A stretch of DNA of 64,000 nucleotides from Aliagarivorans taiwanensis DSM 22990 (GCF_000429505.1 NZ_AUBZ01000002.1:186001-250000), one strand, 5' to 3'. Positions 43,691-54,534 are shown, numbered from the stretch's first letter. Made by a program: numbers and translations. Notes: a model not told the origin generated them from the letters alone.

Positions 43691-44392
43691 ATGTTAGAGT
43701 TTAAGAATGTGTCCACTCACTATGGACAGATCCAGGCCCTGCACGACGTGAATATGTCGGTATCAAAGGGTGAGATTGTGAGCCTTATCGGTGCCAACGG
43801 CGCCGGCAAGACCACCTTGCTGATGACCCTGTGTGGCGACCCGAAAGCCTCCAGTGGTGAGGTACTGTTTGAAGGTAAGAACATTACCCGCGAAAGCACC
43901 CACCAGATCATGCGTGGCGATATCGCCATCGTGCCGGAAGGTCGTCGTATCTTCTCGCGCTTAACCGTGGAGGAGAACCTGCATATGGGCGGCTTCTTTG
44001 CCACTAAAGAGCAGGTGGAGGAGCGCATCGAGGAGGTGTATCAGTTGTTCCCACGCCTGAAAGAGCGAATCAGCCAGCGCGCTGGCACCATGTCTGGTGG
44101 TGAGCAGCAGATGTTGGCGATTGGCCGCGCACTGATGAGCAACCCTCGCTTGCTGCTGTTGGATGAGCCATCACTAGGGCTAGCGCCGATTATTATTCAG
44201 CAGATCTTCGATATTATCGAAAGCCTGCGCGAGCGCGGTATGACCATCTTCCTGGTGGAGCAGAATGCTAACCAGGCACTACGCTTGGCCGATCGCGGCT
44301 ATGTGCTGGAGAATGGCCGGATCGTGCTGGAAGACAGCGGCGACAATCTGCTGGTCAACGAAGAGGTACGTAAGGCCTACCTCGGCGCGTAA
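43691..44392 (+). CDS. livF: Branched-chain amino acid ABC transporter ATPase LivF
   Basis: 233 aa. Walker A is GANGAGKTT, the signature [15 protein letters not shown], and Walker [14 protein letters not shown]. It starts 9 nt after livG behind GGAGAGGA. It is the last gene of the liv operon, closed by a strong terminator. Confidence 0.97.
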   Translation: MLEFKNVSTHYGQIQALHDVNMSVSKGEIVSLIGANGAGKTTLLMTLCGDPKASSGEVLFEGKNITRESTHQIMRGDIAIVPEGRRIFSRLTVEENLHMGGFFATKEQVEERIEEVYQLFPRLKERISQRAGTMSGGEQQMLAIGRALMSNPRLLLLDEPSLGLAPIIIQQIFDIIESLRERGMTIFLVEQNANQALRLADRGYVLENGRIVLEDSGDNLLVNEEVRKAYLGA

Positions 44393-44417
44393 TCCTTCCC
44401 CGGATTCTCACCCTGAC

Positions 44418-44445
44418 AAAGCAAGCTTCGGCTTGCTTTTTGTTT
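44418..44445 (+). terminator. Terminator of the liv operon
   Basis: A perfect 9-bp stem AAAGCAAGC/GCTTGCTTT with a TTCG tetraloop, followed by TTGTTT. Confidence 0.9.
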
Positions 44446-44487
44446 AGCCCTACCGTTACATTGGGCGAAAATCCTGTTGGAGCTAAC

Positions 44488-44808
44488 ATGCAAGAGATTG
44501 CTCAGATCGCGCCGCTTGAGGCGCTTAAAATGATGGAAGAACGCGGTGCTTGGTTGGTAGATATTCGCGACCCGCAATCCTTTGCTCAAGCCCACCCTCG
44601 GGGAGCCTTTCACCTTAGTGATGGCAGCTTGGTCGCGCTGATGCAGCAAACCGAGTTCGAAACGCCACTGATCGTGATGTGTTACCACGGCATATCCAGT
44701 GTTGGCGCCGCTCAATACCTGCATCATCAGGGCTATGAAGAGGTGTATAACCTGCAAGGTGGCTTCGAGGAGTGGCGTAAAGTGGCTGAGGTGGAGCAGG
44801 GCGAGTGA
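44488..44808 (+). CDS. glpE: Thiosulfate sulfurtransferase GlpE
   Basis: 106 aa from ATG 44488, the length of E. coli GlpE (108 aa). It is a single rhodanese domain. The active-site cysteine is C65 in MCYHGISS, a six-residue loop, and the N-terminal [13 protein letters not shown] is typical. A longer in-frame start at 44440 overlaps the terminator region. It overlaps glpG by 4 nt. Confidence 0.94.
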   Translation: MQEIAQIAPLEALKMMEERGAWLVDIRDPQSFAQAHPRGAFHLSDGSLVALMQQTEFETPLIVMCYHGISSVGAAQYLHHQGYEEVYNLQGGFEEWRKVAEVEQGE

Positions 44809-45650
44809 AGCAGTTAGTAGTACTGGGCAATGCCCGCATGGCCCAAGCCTTTATTGATTATCTGGCGACCATCCATATCGAATGTAAGTTAGCGCCTGCC
44901 GGTGACGGTGTGGCTATCTGGCTGGTTAACGACGAACAATACCAGCAGGCAGATGCTGAGCTGCAGCAGTTTATGCAGAACCCGAATGATCAACGCTACC
45001 ACGCGGCCTCCTGGCAGACTGGTGATCACAGTAAGGTCCGCTTCCGCTACGGTGGCCAGAATAGTTTTATCAGCAATATCGTGGCCCACGCTGGCCCGGT
45101 TACGTTGAGCGTGCTGGTGGCGGCTGTGGCGATATACGTGTTGATGAACATTGGCTTTCAAAACCTGCTGTTCAACAACCTGCGAATTACCGACACACTG
45201 GAACAGTTGCTGTCGCTGGAGTTTTGGCGTGCCATCACCCCGATTTTCCTGCACTTCTCAATAGTCCATATCGCCTTTAACTGTCTGTGGTGGTGGCAAC
45301 TGGGCGGTGAGATTGAGCAGCGCTTAGGCAGCCAGAAGCTGCTGCTAGTCACCTTGGTGGCGGCGGTAATTCCCAATGTCGCACAACTACTGGCGGCTGG
45401 GCCTTTGTTCGGTGGTTTGTCTGGGGTGGTCTATGCGCTGCTGGGATATATCTGGTTTACCGGGTGGCTGAATCCACGTGTGGGCTTGTCGGTGAGCCCG
45501 TCGATTGTCGGCTTTATGCTGCTGTGGCTGGTGTTTGGCTTTATGAATGTGATCGGCCCGCCGATGGCCAACCTGGCTCACCTGTTTGGCTTGCTGGTTG
45601 GTTGTGGGCAGGCGCTAATCGATAAGGCTACTGATAAAGGTACTTCGTAA
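44805..45650 (+). CDS. glpG: Rhomboid intramembrane serine protease GlpG
   Basis: 281 aa from GTG 44805. An N-terminal cytoplasmic domain (about 1-90) is followed by six membrane helices. The catalytic dyad is S206 in [13 protein letters not shown] and H259 in NLAHLFG, and the WR-like loop is present ([22 protein letters not shown], in parts). It cleaves within the membrane plane. The glpR repressor gene that follows in E. coli is absent. Its 3' end overlaps the convergent FliL-domain gene by 23 nt. Confidence 0.94.
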   Translation: MKQLVVLGNARMAQAFIDYLATIHIECKLAPAGDGVAIWLVNDEQYQQADAELQQFMQNPNDQRYHAASWQTGDHSKVRFRYGGQNSFISNIVAHAGPVTLSVLVAAVAIYVLMNIGFQNLLFNNLRITDTLEQLLSLEFWRAITPIFLHFSIVHIAFNCLWWWQLGGEIEQRLGSQKLLLVTLVAAVIPNVAQLLAAGPLFGGLSGVVYALLGYIWFTGWLNPRVGLSVSPSIVGFMLLWLVFGFMNVIGPPMANLAHLFGLLVGCGQALIDKATDKGTS

Positions 45651-46032
45651 ACAGTAGGTTATTGACCATCTTACGGCCTGTCTCTTGAACCAGCAGGTCG
45701 TTGACCACTTCCAGGCAGCGGCGGCGGATCTCTTCCCGTCCATCCAGTGAGCGAATATCGTCGTAGTCTTGCTTGCCAAGTATCTCGATAATGGCATCAC
45801 GGATCAGCGGGGAGTGGTGCTCGATATGGGTCAGGTTCGACTCGTTGTCCACCATCACTTCCACCGTGACTCGAACATAGCCTAGCTTGCGTCCTTTATT
45901 GATGTAGTTGGTGATAATGTCTGGCTCGAAGGCAAAGTAGGCGTAACCTCCGGCTGGCGCGGCGGGTTCTGCCTGAGCGCCAAGCGCCACAAGCAATGCC
46001 AGACTGGCCAGAAGGTTGGAAAGTAACTTCAT
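45628..46032 (-). CDS. Stand-alone FliL-domain protein
   Basis: 134 aa from ATG 46032. The upstream in-frame extension to 46182 runs into the ubiC promoter and lacks a signal. A hydrophobic signal or anchor (MKLLSNLLASLALLVALGAQA) is followed by the FliL fold: YAYFAFEPDIITNYI, LGYVRVTVEVMVDN, HSPLIRDAIIEILGKQDYDDIRS (in parts) and [12 protein letters not shown]. FliL stabilises stators and the flagellar motor, yet no flagellar genes are nearby. It may be a secondary FliL or serve another envelope complex. Confidence 0.85.
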   Translation of the reverse strand: MKLLSNLLASLALLVALGAQAEPAAPAGGYAYFAFEPDIITNYINKGRKLGYVRVTVEVMVDNESNLTHIEHHSPLIRDAIIEILGKQDYDDIRSLDGREEIRRRCLEVVNDLLVQETGRKMVNNLLFTKYLYQ

Positions 46033-46184
46033 CACGCTGATCCCTTTGAAATTTGCAACTATTGTTGATGTTAAACTTATTCCGGTCAAGGCTTGGCGCG
46101 GCGTAACGCGTTTCGCATCTTGTTTGCTTGCCGGTTTACTTCTGCGTTTTAGATCCGAGATAATGCCTGAAGGATTAGTCACGG

Positions 46185-46745
46185 ATGTTATATGTGAAAA
46201 GGCGTTTTATTCCACAACAGGGACTTTGGTATGCAGCAGGATCGGCGTTGGAGCTCCCTTCTACAATTCAGCCCTGGCTACTTGATATCGGCTCGCTGAC
46301 TGCTCGCCTTAAGCAATGTTGTGATAATTTTCAGGTCGAGATCCTCAATCAGGATTATGCCGAGATTAGCGCGGATGAACAGCAAGCGCTAGGTGTGGAT
46401 GGCCCGTACTGGGTTCGTGAGGTTTTGCTCAAAGGCAATCAACAGCCTTGGGTGTATGCGCGCAGTATCGTTCCCCAAACTAGCCTGGATGGCGAGGCCG
46501 CCCAGATCCTCGAGCTCAACTCGCAACCCTTAGGTGAGCTGTTGTTCTCCCACCCAGATAGTGAACGCCAGGAGTTGGAGCTAGCCTTGTTACCGCCGCA
46601 CTCGTTGCCCGATTCCCTGCAGGTTCAGCAGCGGGTATGGGCGCGCCGCTCCCGTTTCTTGTTGGCCAGTTGTCCGTTGTTAGTATCAGAAGTGTTTTTG
46701 CCCGATTGCCCAGTGTTTCCGGAGGCGCAGCATGCTGAGTGTTAG
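46185..46745 (+). CDS. ubiC: Chorismate lyase
   Basis: 186 aa. It converts chorismate to 4-hydroxybenzoate + pyruvate, the first step of ubiquinone synthesis. Family features are [13 protein letters not shown], the conserved [10 protein letters not shown] with the substrate Arg, [16 protein letters not shown] and WARRSRFLL. The start has GAAGGA 8 nt upstream. It overlaps ubiA by 14 nt. Confidence 0.95.
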   Translation: MLYVKRRFIPQQGLWYAAGSALELPSTIQPWLLDIGSLTARLKQCCDNFQVEILNQDYAEISADEQQALGVDGPYWVREVLLKGNQQPWVYARSIVPQTSLDGEAAQILELNSQPLGELLFSHPDSERQELELALLPPHSLPDSLQVQQRVWARRSRFLLASCPLLVSEVFLPDCPVFPEAQHAEC

Positions 46746-47610
46746 CGGTCGCATTCAACCCTATTGGCAGCTGATGCGGGCCGACAAGCCGATTGGCACC
46801 TTGTTGTTGCTGTGGCCGACCTTGTGGGCCCTATGGCTGGCAGCCGCCGGTGAGCCGCCGCTGCAGGCCTTGGTGATCTTCTCGCTGGGGGTGTTTGTGA
46901 TGCGCTCGGCGGGTTGCGTGATTAATGATTACGCCGACCGCAATATCGACGGCAAGGTAAAACGCACTAAGGCTCGGCCGCTGGCCTCGGGACAGGTGAG
47001 TGAGAAGGGCGCGCTGGCGCTGTTCGCTGTTCTGGTGGTGATCGCCTTTGTATTGGTGTTAAACCTTAACCTGTTAACCATACAACTGTCGGTGATGGCG
47101 CTAGTGCTGGCGGCGCTGTATCCGTTTATGAAGCGGGTGACACAACTGCCACAGCTGTTTTTGGGCCTGGCCTTTAGCTGGGGGATCCCGATGGCCTTCA
47201 CCGCGGTTCAAGAACAGATCCCGGCCTACGCCTGGTGGTTGATGCTGGCAAATATTTGCTGGGTGGTGGCCTACGACACCATGTATGCGATGGTCGATCG
47301 CGACGACGACCTGAAGATTGGCGTGAAATCCACCGCGATCCTGTTTGGTCGCTTCGATAAGTTGGCGGTTGGCGTATTGCAGGCCTTGAGCCTGGTATGC
47401 CTCGCTGTCGTTGCTCATCTAAGCGAGCTGGGTATGGCCTTTCATGTTGCGTGGTTAGCGGCGGCTGTGCTGTTTGTCTACCAACAGGCGCTGATCCGTT
47501 TTCGCGAGCGCGATGCCTGCTTTAAGGCTTTTTTGAACAATAACTACGTGGGGCTGGCTATCTTTGCTGGAGTTGCCAGCCACTATCTGTGGCTGGCGAT
47601 AAGCGCATAA
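46732..47610 (+). CDS. ubiA: 4-Hydroxybenzoate octaprenyltransferase
   Basis: 292 aa, eight or nine membrane helices. The prenyl diphosphate motif 1 is [20 protein letters not shown] and the second Asp-rich motif is [16 protein letters not shown]. It attaches the polyprenyl chain to 4-HB at the inner membrane. Its stop codon is only 4 nt from that of the convergent plsB, leaving no room for a terminator between them. Confidence 0.97.
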   Translation: MLSVSGRIQPYWQLMRADKPIGTLLLLWPTLWALWLAAAGEPPLQALVIFSLGVFVMRSAGCVINDYADRNIDGKVKRTKARPLASGQVSEKGALALFAVLVVIAFVLVLNLNLLTIQLSVMALVLAALYPFMKRVTQLPQLFLGLAFSWGIPMAFTAVQEQIPAYAWWLMLANICWVVAYDTMYAMVDRDDDLKIGVKSTAILFGRFDKLAVGVLQALSLVCLAVVAHLSELGMAFHVAWLAAAVLFVYQQALIRFRERDACFKAFLNNNYVGLAIFAGVASHYLWLAISA

Positions 47611-47614
47611 GCGG

Positions 47615-50044
47615 TTAGGGGTTTAGAAGCTCGTTGATCGAGTCATAAACCCCGGCTGCCAATAGTGGCGCTAGCTGATCGTAGAGGGCTTGCGCGCTCT
47701 CTGGTCGGTTATCCAGATAGCCCTGCTCTTTGAGTAAGCTAATCAGCTTGCTGAATACCTTCTTATCGTAGTATTCCGGTGCGTTCACCTTGTGTAGCTG
47801 TGACAGGCTCTGGCAGCAGGCCGCAGTTTGCTTCTCCAGCTCGCTGCGTTCCAGCTCTGGCTGGTGCACTGCTAAGGCTGCCACGACCGCGTAACGGTGC
47901 AGGCTTTCTTGTGCCAGCGAGGCCAGCAGCGCGACGCGGCCACGGCGGTGTTGCGCCAGCTGATAGCCTTGCTCGGTCGCTTCCAGCAGCTTCATCTTGG
48001 TGAACTGCTCTAGATAACGCTCCACCAAATCCGGAATGTCTTCTGCTTGGTAGTGCATATACAGCTCACCTTGCAGCAGCGGATAGAGCTGGGCGACCAA
48101 CTCGACCACCGCCTGCTTGCTTAGCCTGCGCTGTCGCAGCATCGCAGTGGCGATCAGGGCAGGAATAATCAGCAAGTGGATTACGTTGTTGCGATAGAAG
48201 CTCTGCAGTACCTGCTCTTTCTCATTGAGTGAGATGATGCTGCCAAGGGATGCTTCTTCAACCTCAAACTTACCCAGCGATAGCGCATGTTCGAGCAGTT
48301 CTCCCGCCTCTTCTTCAGGCAGCGAGCTGTGTTCGCTGTAGGGCATTGCACGAAGCAGGTCGAGATAGAGTTGCATCTGCTTGGTGAGCTGTTGGCGTGG
48401 CAGGTTGTAGTTCTCGGATACGGTTAGCACCGACGCGGCTAAGCACAGGCCATTCACGGCTGCAGCGCTGTTGATGTTGACCATCAACTGGTCGGCAATC
48501 TGATTGACCGACGGCACCAGCCAGGCAGGGCGATCCTCACCACTATTGATGCTGTCACGCCACTCTGGGGCCAGTTGGTTGAGCATCTGGTTGACGTTAA
48601 TCGGCTCACCGAAGTTCACATAGCCATTACCGAAGTTGCGCAACTTACGCAAAATGGTGAACAGCGAGAAGATCGACTCTTTCTCTTTCTTCTTACCTTT
48701 GAGCTCTTTGTAATAGGTGCTCACTTCCATCACGTGCTCATAGCCAAAGTAGATTGGCACGATGGTTACCGGGCGGTCCAGGCCGCGCAGCATGGCTTGC
48801 ACTGTCATTGCCAGCATGCCGGTTTTCGGTGGCAGCAAGCGGCCAGTGCGCGAGCGGCCACCCTCGGTGAAGTACTCCACCGAGTAGCCACGGGCAAACA
48901 GGTGGTTGAGGTACTCGCGGAACACGATCGAGTAGAGCTTGTTGCCTTTGAAGCTACGGCGGATAAAGAACGCACCACCACGGCGGAAGATCGGGCCGGC
49001 AGGCCAGAAGTTCAGGTTAATACCGGCGGCGATATGCGGCGGCATCATCCCTTGGTGATACAACACGTAGGACAGCAACAGGTAGTCCATGTGGCTGCGA
49101 TGGCAGGGGGCAAACACGATCTCATGGCCTTCTTGGGCCAGCTTGCGCACCGCTTCGGCATTGTTCACCGAGATGCCTGAGTAGATCTTGTTCCACACAA
49201 AGCTCAGCACACCATCGCCGGCACGCAGCATTTGATAGGAGAAGTCGGTGGCGATCTCGTCAAGGTAGCGCTGGGCTTTTTGCTGGGCCAGATTGAGCTC
49301 AATATTACTGGCGGCAGCTTCGTCGCGGATCGCTTGGCGAATCACTGGAGAGGCTAACAGCTGCTCGAACAGGTGGCGACGGTTAGGCAGTTTCGGGCCG
49401 GTGGCGATGTGCTGCATACGCGAGAAGTGAATGCGCGCCACCCGGGCGAGTTTGTGTCCGGCACGTTGGTCGGCGCCTTGGCGCTGGGCCATCTCTCGCA
49501 TCGAAACGGGCTGGCTGAAACGCACTAAGTTCTCGCGCCCCTTAAACAGAATCTGCAAAATCTTGCGTAACTTGCCCGGCGGCTTGGGATACTTACCGGT
49601 CACGATATCGTCAAGCTTTTCACGGCCCGGGTAGCGATCCCAGAACAGTTTTACCGGCAGCAGTTGGGCGTCGTGGCTATCGTCTTGCTGGTGGACCTCC
49701 AGCGCGCTGGTGAAATCGCGCACGGTCTCTGGCAGAGTCTCGCCAAGGTTGTCCATCAGGTAGTGAACCCGTTTGTAGGACTTACCGGCGAAGATCTGTG
49801 GCTCGAGCGGGTCGGGCATGCCTAAGTTCTTACAGGCAATCTGCAGGGTGAGTAAGTCGGAAACCGATGCGTGCGGGATCACGTAGATAATCGGCTGCTC
49901 TAAGTCGAGCTGGAATTCTTCAATCGGGTTTTGCGGAACTACTTTACCGCGGGTCAACCAGCGAATCATTGTTCTGAGGATAAACAGAACAGCAGCGGGC
50001 AGTCGTGACATGAGGATCTTCAATGGTGTATTCAGTTGCCGCAA
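47615..50044 (-). CDS. plsB: Glycerol-3-phosphate acyltransferase PlsB
   Basis: 809 aa, close to the 807 aa of E. coli. It is an inner-membrane enzyme adding the first acyl chain of phospholipids. The acyltransferase motifs are block I CHRSHMDYLLL (the catalytic HxxxxD), block II AFFIRRSFKGNKLYS, block III FTEGGRSRTGRLLPPKTG and block IV VPIYFGYEHVME. It is divergent from lexA with 182 bp between, and the LexA boxes lie in that gap. Confidence 0.97.
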   Translation of the reverse strand: MRQLNTPLKILMSRLPAAVLFILRTMIRWLTRGKVVPQNPIEEFQLDLEQPIIYVIPHASVSDLLTLQIACKNLGMPDPLEPQIFAGKSYKRVHYLMDNLGETLPETVRDFTSALEVHQQDDSHDAQLLPVKLFWDRYPGREKLDDIVTGKYPKPPGKLRKILQILFKGRENLVRFSQPVSMREMAQRQGADQRAGHKLARVARIHFSRMQHIATGPKLPNRRHLFEQLLASPVIRQAIRDEAAASNIELNLAQQKAQRYLDEIATDFSYQMLRAGDGVLSFVWNKIYSGISVNNAEAVRKLAQEGHEIVFAPCHRSHMDYLLLSYVLYHQGMMPPHIAAGINLNFWPAGPIFRRGGAFFIRRSFKGNKLYSIVFREYLNHLFARGYSVEYFTEGGRSRTGRLLPPKTGMLAMTVQAMLRGLDRPVTIVPIYFGYEHVMEVSTYYKELKGKKKEKESIFSLFTILRKLRNFGNGYVNFGEPINVNQMLNQLAPEWRDSINSGEDRPAWLVPSVNQIADQLMVNINSAAAVNGLCLAASVLTVSENYNLPRQQLTKQMQLYLDLLRAMPYSEHSSLPEEEAGELLEHALSLGKFEVEEASLGSIISLNEKEQVLQSFYRNNVIHLLIIPALIATAMLRQRRLSKQAVVELVAQLYPLLQGELYMHYQAEDIPDLVERYLEQFTKMKLLEATEQGYQLAQHRRGRVALLASLAQESLHRYAVVAALAVHQPELERSELEKQTAACCQSLSQLHKVNAPEYYDKKVFSKLISLLKEQGYLDNRPESAQALYDQLAPLLAAGVYDSINELLNP

Positions 50045-50183
50045 TGTTAGCAGAAATCTGCCAGTGCTTCTTTGCCTGGATCATGAATGCTGTATGAATC
50101 GTCACCGGAATTAGACGATTCGCTAAGATCCCAAAACGTGTTGATTAAGTTGCACAAAAACTAAGCTTGCCTCGCTGAAAATA

Positions 50184-50199
50184 CTGGATATACTAACAG
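50184..50199 (+). promoter_or_regulatory. LexA box 1 upstream of lexA
   Basis: CTGGATATACTAACAG, an SOS-box match (CTG-N10-CAG) with one change in the left arm. It is spaced 20 bp centre to centre from box 2, as in enterobacterial lexA promoters. Confidence 0.85.
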
Positions 50200-50203
50200 T
50201 GTG

Positions 50204-50219
50204 CTGTATAAACTTACAG
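50204..50219 (+). promoter_or_regulatory. LexA box 2 upstream of lexA
   Basis: CTGTATAAACTTACAG fits the SOS box CTGT-N8-ACAG and lies 7 nt before the lexA ATG. Together with box 1 it indicates autoregulation. Confidence 0.93.
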
Positions 50220-50226
50220 GTGAGCA

Positions 50227-50856
50227 ATGAAGCCCTTAACCCCCCGACAAACCGAAGTCTACGAACTGATCAAACGCCATCTTAACGATACCGGTATGCC
50301 GCCGACCCGCGCAGAGATCGCCAGGGAGTTGGGCTTTCGTTCCGCCAACTCAGCCGAAGAGCACTTGCGCGCCTTGGCCAAGAAAGGGGTGATCGAGATG
50401 ATTCCCGGTGCATCCCGTGGGTTGCGCCTGGTGGACGACGAGCCTGAAGGGGCTATCTCTGAGCAGTTAGGGCTGCCCTTAGTCGGGCAAGTTGCAGCCG
50501 GTGAGCCCATCTTGGCCCAGCAGCATGTTGAGTCCCACTACCAAGTCGATCCTAGCCTGTTCCACCCTTCGGCAGATTTCTTGCTGCGGGTGCAAGGTAT
50601 GAGCATGAAGAACATCGGCATCATGGATGGCGACCTCCTGGCAGTGCACAAAACCCAGACTGCGCTGAACGGTCAGGTGGTAGTAGCGCGACTAGATGAC
50701 GATGTGACGGTGAAACGCTTTGAGCGCAAAGGCAACAAGGTGATGCTGCATCCTGAGAATGAAGACCTTTCAACCATCCACGTCGACTTGGAATACCAAG
50801 CGCTGGAAATCGAAGGCTTGGCTGTTGGTGTGATTCGTAACAGCGACTGGATGTAA
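50227..50856 (+). CDS. lexA: SOS repressor LexA
   Basis: 209 aa. The N-terminal winged helix (1-70) recognises SOS boxes ([22 protein letters not shown] in parts). The self-cleavage site is A91-G92, the catalytic nucleophile is S126 in GMSM, and the general base is near K163 in VTVKRF. RecA-stimulated autoproteolysis induces the SOS regulon. It is preceded by two LexA boxes. Confidence 0.98.
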   Translation: MKPLTPRQTEVYELIKRHLNDTGMPPTRAEIARELGFRSANSAEEHLRALAKKGVIEMIPGASRGLRLVDDEPEGAISEQLGLPLVGQVAAGEPILAQQHVESHYQVDPSLFHPSADFLLRVQGMSMKNIGIMDGDLLAVHKTQTALNGQVVVARLDDDVTVKRFERKGNKVMLHPENEDLSTIHVDLEYQALEIEGLAVGVIRNSDWM

Positions 50857-50896
50857 CGCCTATCATCGCAGGGTCTGGTTAAGACTCTTCTTCTAC

Positions 50897-50925
50897 AAAG
50901 GGCCCGCTGCGGCCCTTTTTGTTTG
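50897..50925 (+). terminator. Terminator of lexA
   Basis: The stem AAAGGGCC/GGCCCTTT has loop CGCTGC and is followed by TTGTTT. Confidence 0.9.
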
Positions 50926-51236
50926 CCAAAACACGCCTTCTCTCCCTAATCCCGCTTTTTTCTCTGATATACGCGTTTTGCTGGTCACTTCACCTTTACT
51001 CCGACCAGATCAAAAATAATTAACAATAGATTTACAATTGCTTAGCCTTGTGGCTACTTTAATAAAGTAAAGTGTTTGCTTTTTGTTCAATGAGAAGAAA
51101 AGGCAGCATTCTGAGCACCTAAATAGCAACACTCTCCCTTCAATGCAGCACGTTACACCAGAACCCAAGGTGGAAGGGCGTTTTAAGCAGGTTTGGATCA
51201 ATTAAAGGAAGTCGTAGCATTGCACAGGAGCGCAAC
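50926..51236. other. Leader/promoter region of the cox operon
   Basis: About 310 bp without a gene. It contains an AT-rich core with a palindrome ACTTTA-A-TAAAGT (51056-51068), which might be a regulator site, and ends with AGGAG before coxB. A start-to-stop frame on the minus strand (51010-51201) has no support. I cannot name the regulator. Confidence 0.4.
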
Positions 51237-52367
51237 GTGACCCGATGTATTCAGTTATTGCTTTTATTGGCTAGCTCGCCGGCGGCGCTTGCCGAAGGAG
51301 GTATGTCCTACAACCTTCGGCCGGGCGTGACCGCCATCAGTCAACAGGTGTATGGCCTGCACATGACCATCTTCTATATCTGCTGCGCCATCGGTGTGGT
51401 GGTATTTGGCGCCATGTTCTGGGCGATTATTCATCACCGCAAGTCTAAGGGCGCCAAGCCAGCCAGCTTTCACGAGAGCACCAAGGTAGAGATTGTCTGG
51501 ACAGTTATCCCCTTCCTGATCCTTATTGGAATGGCGATTCCGGCTACTAAGACTTTGCTAGCGATGGAAGACCCATCCAATGCCGACCTCACCGTGCAGG
51601 TCACCGGCTCCCAATGGAAGTGGCACTACAAGTACTTTGACTACGAGCTGGAGTACTACAGCCTACTGGCATCCGATCAAGACGAGATCACCGGCAAGCG
51701 GGCGAAGCGTGAAAACTACCTGCTCGAGGTGGACCGTCCCTTAGTGCTGCCGGTTGGCAAAAAAGTACGCTTCCTGATGACCTCTGAGGATGTCATCCAC
51801 TCTTGGTGGGTACCCGATTTTGCGGTGAAAAAAGATGCCAACCCAGGCTTTATCAATGAGGCATGGACTATTATCGATGAGCCGGGGATCTACCGCGGTC
51901 AATGTGCCGAGCTTTGCGGCAAAGACCACGGCTTTATGCCGGTGGTGGTGATTGCCAAAGAACAAGACGAATTCGACCAGTGGATGGCTGAGCAGCAACA
52001 AGCCTACCAGCAAGCCAAACAAGAAGAGCAGGCGCTGCTGGCCATGACGATGGATGAGGCTGAGCTGATGTCGGTGGGCAAGCAGGTCTACGACAAACAC
52101 TGCGCTGCCTGTCACCAAGCCAACGGCGAAGGCCTACCCGGAGTATTCCCGGCGTTAAAAGACAGCCCGATCGCCCTAGGTGATGTAGATGCGCATATCG
52201 ACATCATCGTTAACGGCAAGGCGGGAACGGCGATGCAAGCCTTTGGTAAGCAACTGACATTGAAAGAGATTGCCGCGGTAACCACCTACGAGCGCAATGC
52301 TTGGGGCAATGATACTGGCGACTTGGTGCAGGCCAAGGATGTGGCTGCATTAAAGGGACAGGAGTAA
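51237..52367 (+). CDS. coxB: Cytochrome c oxidase subunit II with fused cytochrome c domain
   Basis: 376 aa from GTG 51237. The signal peptide ends near ALA-EG. Two membrane helices (about 38-66 and 87-108) precede the CuA cupredoxin domain with H188, C223, C227 and the nearby His and Met ligands ([13 protein letters not shown]). A Q/E-rich linker (about 250-272) leads to a C-terminal cytochrome c with CAACH at 289-293, giving a caa3-like subunit. It accepts electrons from periplasmic cytochrome c. It is the first gene of the operon. Confidence 0.96.
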   Translation: MTRCIQLLLLLASSPAALAEGGMSYNLRPGVTAISQQVYGLHMTIFYICCAIGVVVFGAMFWAIIHHRKSKGAKPASFHESTKVEIVWTVIPFLILIGMAIPATKTLLAMEDPSNADLTVQVTGSQWKWHYKYFDYELEYYSLLASDQDEITGKRAKRENYLLEVDRPLVLPVGKKVRFLMTSEDVIHSWWVPDFAVKKDANPGFINEAWTIIDEPGIYRGQCAELCGKDHGFMPVVVIAKEQDEFDQWMAEQQQAYQQAKQEEQALLAMTMDEAELMSVGKQVYDKHCAACHQANGEGLPGVFPALKDSPIALGDVDAHIDIIVNGKAGTAMQAFGKQLTLKEIAAVTTYERNAWGNDTGDLVQAKDVAALKGQE

Positions 52368-52377
52368 GGAGATCACC

Positions 52378-53970
52378 ATGAGTAGCATTAGCGACGTGCA
52401 AATCGACCACGATGATCATCACCACGCTCCACCCAAGGGGCTGATGCGCTGGGTATTAACCACCAACCACAAAGACATCGGTTCGATGTACCTGTGGTTC
52501 AGTTTTGCGATGTTTTTAACTGGCGGTGCCATGGCTATGGTCATTCGCGCCGAACTGTTCCAGCCCGGGCTGCAGTTTGTTGAGCCTAACTTCTTTAACC
52601 AAATGACCACGGTGCATGGCCTTATCATGGTATTCGGTGCGGTAATGCCGGCCTTCACCGGTTTGGCTAACTGGCTGATCCCAATGATGATTGGCGCACC
52701 CGACATGGCCTTGCCGCGGATGAATAACTGGTCGTTTTGGATCCTACCCTTTGCCTTTGCCATCTTGCTGGCTTCGCTCTTTATGGAAGGCGGCGGTCCC
52801 AACTTTGGTTGGACCTTCTATGCGCCATTGTCGACAACCTACGCGCCAGACAGCGTGGCGCTGTTTGTGTTCTCGGTGCATATCATGGGTATCAGCTCGA
52901 TTATGGGGGCAATCAATGTGATTGTGACTATCATGAATATGCGCGCTCCGGGTATGACCTACATGAAGCTGCCGCTGTTTGTGTGGACCTGGCTGATTAC
53001 CGCCTTCTTGCTGATCGCAGTGATGCCGGTGCTGGCCGGGGTGGTGACCATGGTGCTCACCGATAAGTTCTTTGGCACCTCCTTCTTCGACGCCGCAGGC
53101 GGCGGTGATCCGGTCTTGTTCCAGCACATCTTCTGGTTCTTCGGTCACCCCGAGGTGTACATCATGATCCTGCCTTCGTTTGGGATCATCTCGGCAATTG
53201 TGCCGGCCTTCTCACGTAAGAAGCTGTTTGGCTATGCCTCTATGGTTTACGCCACCGCGTCTATCGCTGGACTGAGCTTTATCGTGTGGGCCCACCATAT
53301 GTTCACCACCGGTATGCCGGTGCAGGCAGAGCTGTTCTTTATGTACTGCACCATGCTGATCTCGGTGCCCACCGGGGTTAAGGTGTTTAACTGGGTGGCG
53401 ACGATGTGGCGCGGTGCCATCAGCTTTGAGACACCGATGCTGTTCGCGCTGGCCTTTATTGTTCTGTTTACCATTGGCGGCTTCTCCGGATTGATGCTGG
53501 CAATTACCCCGGTGGACTTCCAATACCACGACACCTACTTCGTGGTGGCGCACTTCCACTACGTGCTGGTGAGCGGTGCCATCTTTTCGATTATGGCAGC
53601 CTGTTATTTCTGGTTGCCCAAGTGGACCGGCAAGATGTACGACGAAGGCCTGGCCAAGCTGCACTTCTGGTGCTCGCTGATCTCAGTCAACGTGTTGTTC
53701 TTCCCGATGCACTTCCTCGGCTTGGGCGGGATGCCACGGCGGATCCCCGACTACGCGCTGCAGTTTGCCGACGTGAATGCCATTGTCAGCCTTGGTGGCT
53801 TTGCCTTTGGCCTATCGCAGCTGATTTTCCTAGCGGTGGTGATCAAGTGCATCCGCGGTGGTGAGCCGACCACGGCGAAGCCATGGGAAGGTGCCGAAGG
53901 GCTGGAATGGGATCTGCTGCCTGCCAAGGCCCCTTATCACAGCTTCTCTACCCCACCCGAGGTTAAGTAG
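52378..53970 (+). CDS. coxA: Cytochrome c oxidase subunit I
   Basis: 530 aa, twelve membrane helices. Heme a and CuB ligands lie in [28 protein letters not shown] (in part; the His-Tyr crosslink pair), WAHHMFTTG and the final VAHFHYVLV. The K-channel lysine and D-channel entrance follow the A-type pattern. It is the catalytic subunit that reduces O2 to water and pumps protons. It is preceded by AAGGAG. Confidence 0.98.
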   Translation: MSSISDVQIDHDDHHHAPPKGLMRWVLTTNHKDIGSMYLWFSFAMFLTGGAMAMVIRAELFQPGLQFVEPNFFNQMTTVHGLIMVFGAVMPAFTGLANWLIPMMIGAPDMALPRMNNWSFWILPFAFAILLASLFMEGGGPNFGWTFYAPLSTTYAPDSVALFVFSVHIMGISSIMGAINVIVTIMNMRAPGMTYMKLPLFVWTWLITAFLLIAVMPVLAGVVTMVLTDKFFGTSFFDAAGGGDPVLFQHIFWFFGHPEVYIMILPSFGIISAIVPAFSRKKLFGYASMVYATASIAGLSFIVWAHHMFTTGMPVQAELFFMYCTMLISVPTGVKVFNWVATMWRGAISFETPMLFALAFIVLFTIGGFSGLMLAITPVDFQYHDTYFVVAHFHYVLVSGAIFSIMAACYFWLPKWTGKMYDEGLAKLHFWCSLISVNVLFFPMHFLGLGGMPRRIPDYALQFADVNAIVSLGGFAFGLSQLIFLAVVIKCIRGGEPTTAKPWEGAEGLEWDLLPAKAPYHSFSTPPEVK

Positions 53971-54534
53971 ATGAGTGCCCATGCGCCACTGGTAAAACGC
54001 CTGATAGTGGTGGTGTTCGCCATGTTTGGCTTTGGTTTTGCCTTGGTGCCGCTGTATGAGGTGTTCTGCGATATCACCGGCATCAATGGCAAAACCGACA
54101 ATGTTGCCAGTCAAGCGGCCACCGAGCAGGATTTGAGTCGCAAGGTGACGGTCGAGTTTATCAGCTATGTGCCCAACCAGCTGGCTTGGCAGTTTGAGCC
54201 AAAGGTTAAGCGGGTTGAGGTCTATCCGGGTGAGTCGATGCAGATTGAGTTCATCGCGGCCAATCAAAGCCGCGCGGTGGGAACGGTGCAGGCGGTACCC
54301 TCGGTGAGCCCGGGACCGGCGGCGACACACCTGAAGAAGGTCTCCTGCTTCTGTTTTGAGCAGCAGACCCTCTCGCCCGGCGAGCATCAGGATATGCCGC
54401 TGCTGTTCTACCTCGACCCTGACCTGCCAGCGCACATCTCAACGGTGACGCTGGCCTATACCCTTTTTGATGTGACTCCCGAAACCACGCTCAAGGCGTC
54501 TGTGGATACAACTGAAGATGGAGCTAAGTTATGA
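53971..54534 (+). CDS. ctaG: Cytochrome c oxidase copper chaperone CtaG (Cox11)
   Basis: 187 aa. A single N-terminal membrane helix (about 9-28) is followed by a periplasmic Ig-like domain. The copper-binding cysteines are in VSCFCFEQQ (C126, C128), and C33 (EVFCDITG) is the third conserved one. It delivers copper to CuB of subunit I. It starts directly after the coxA stop and overlaps coxC by 4 nt. Confidence 0.96.
   Translation: MSAHAPLVKRLIVVVFAMFGFGFALVPLYEVFCDITGINGKTDNVASQAATEQDLSRKVTVEFISYVPNQLAWQFEPKVKRVEVYPGESMQIEFIAANQSRAVGTVQAVPSVSPGPAATHLKKVSCFCFEQQTLSPGEHQDMPLLFYLDPDLPAHISTVTLAYTLFDVTPETTLKASVDTTEDGAKL

Noticed and set aside
44440-44487. Longer glpE beginning at 44440
   Set aside because: The extension starts in the T tract of the liv terminator and is not part of the rhodanese domain; ATG 44488 gives the usual length.
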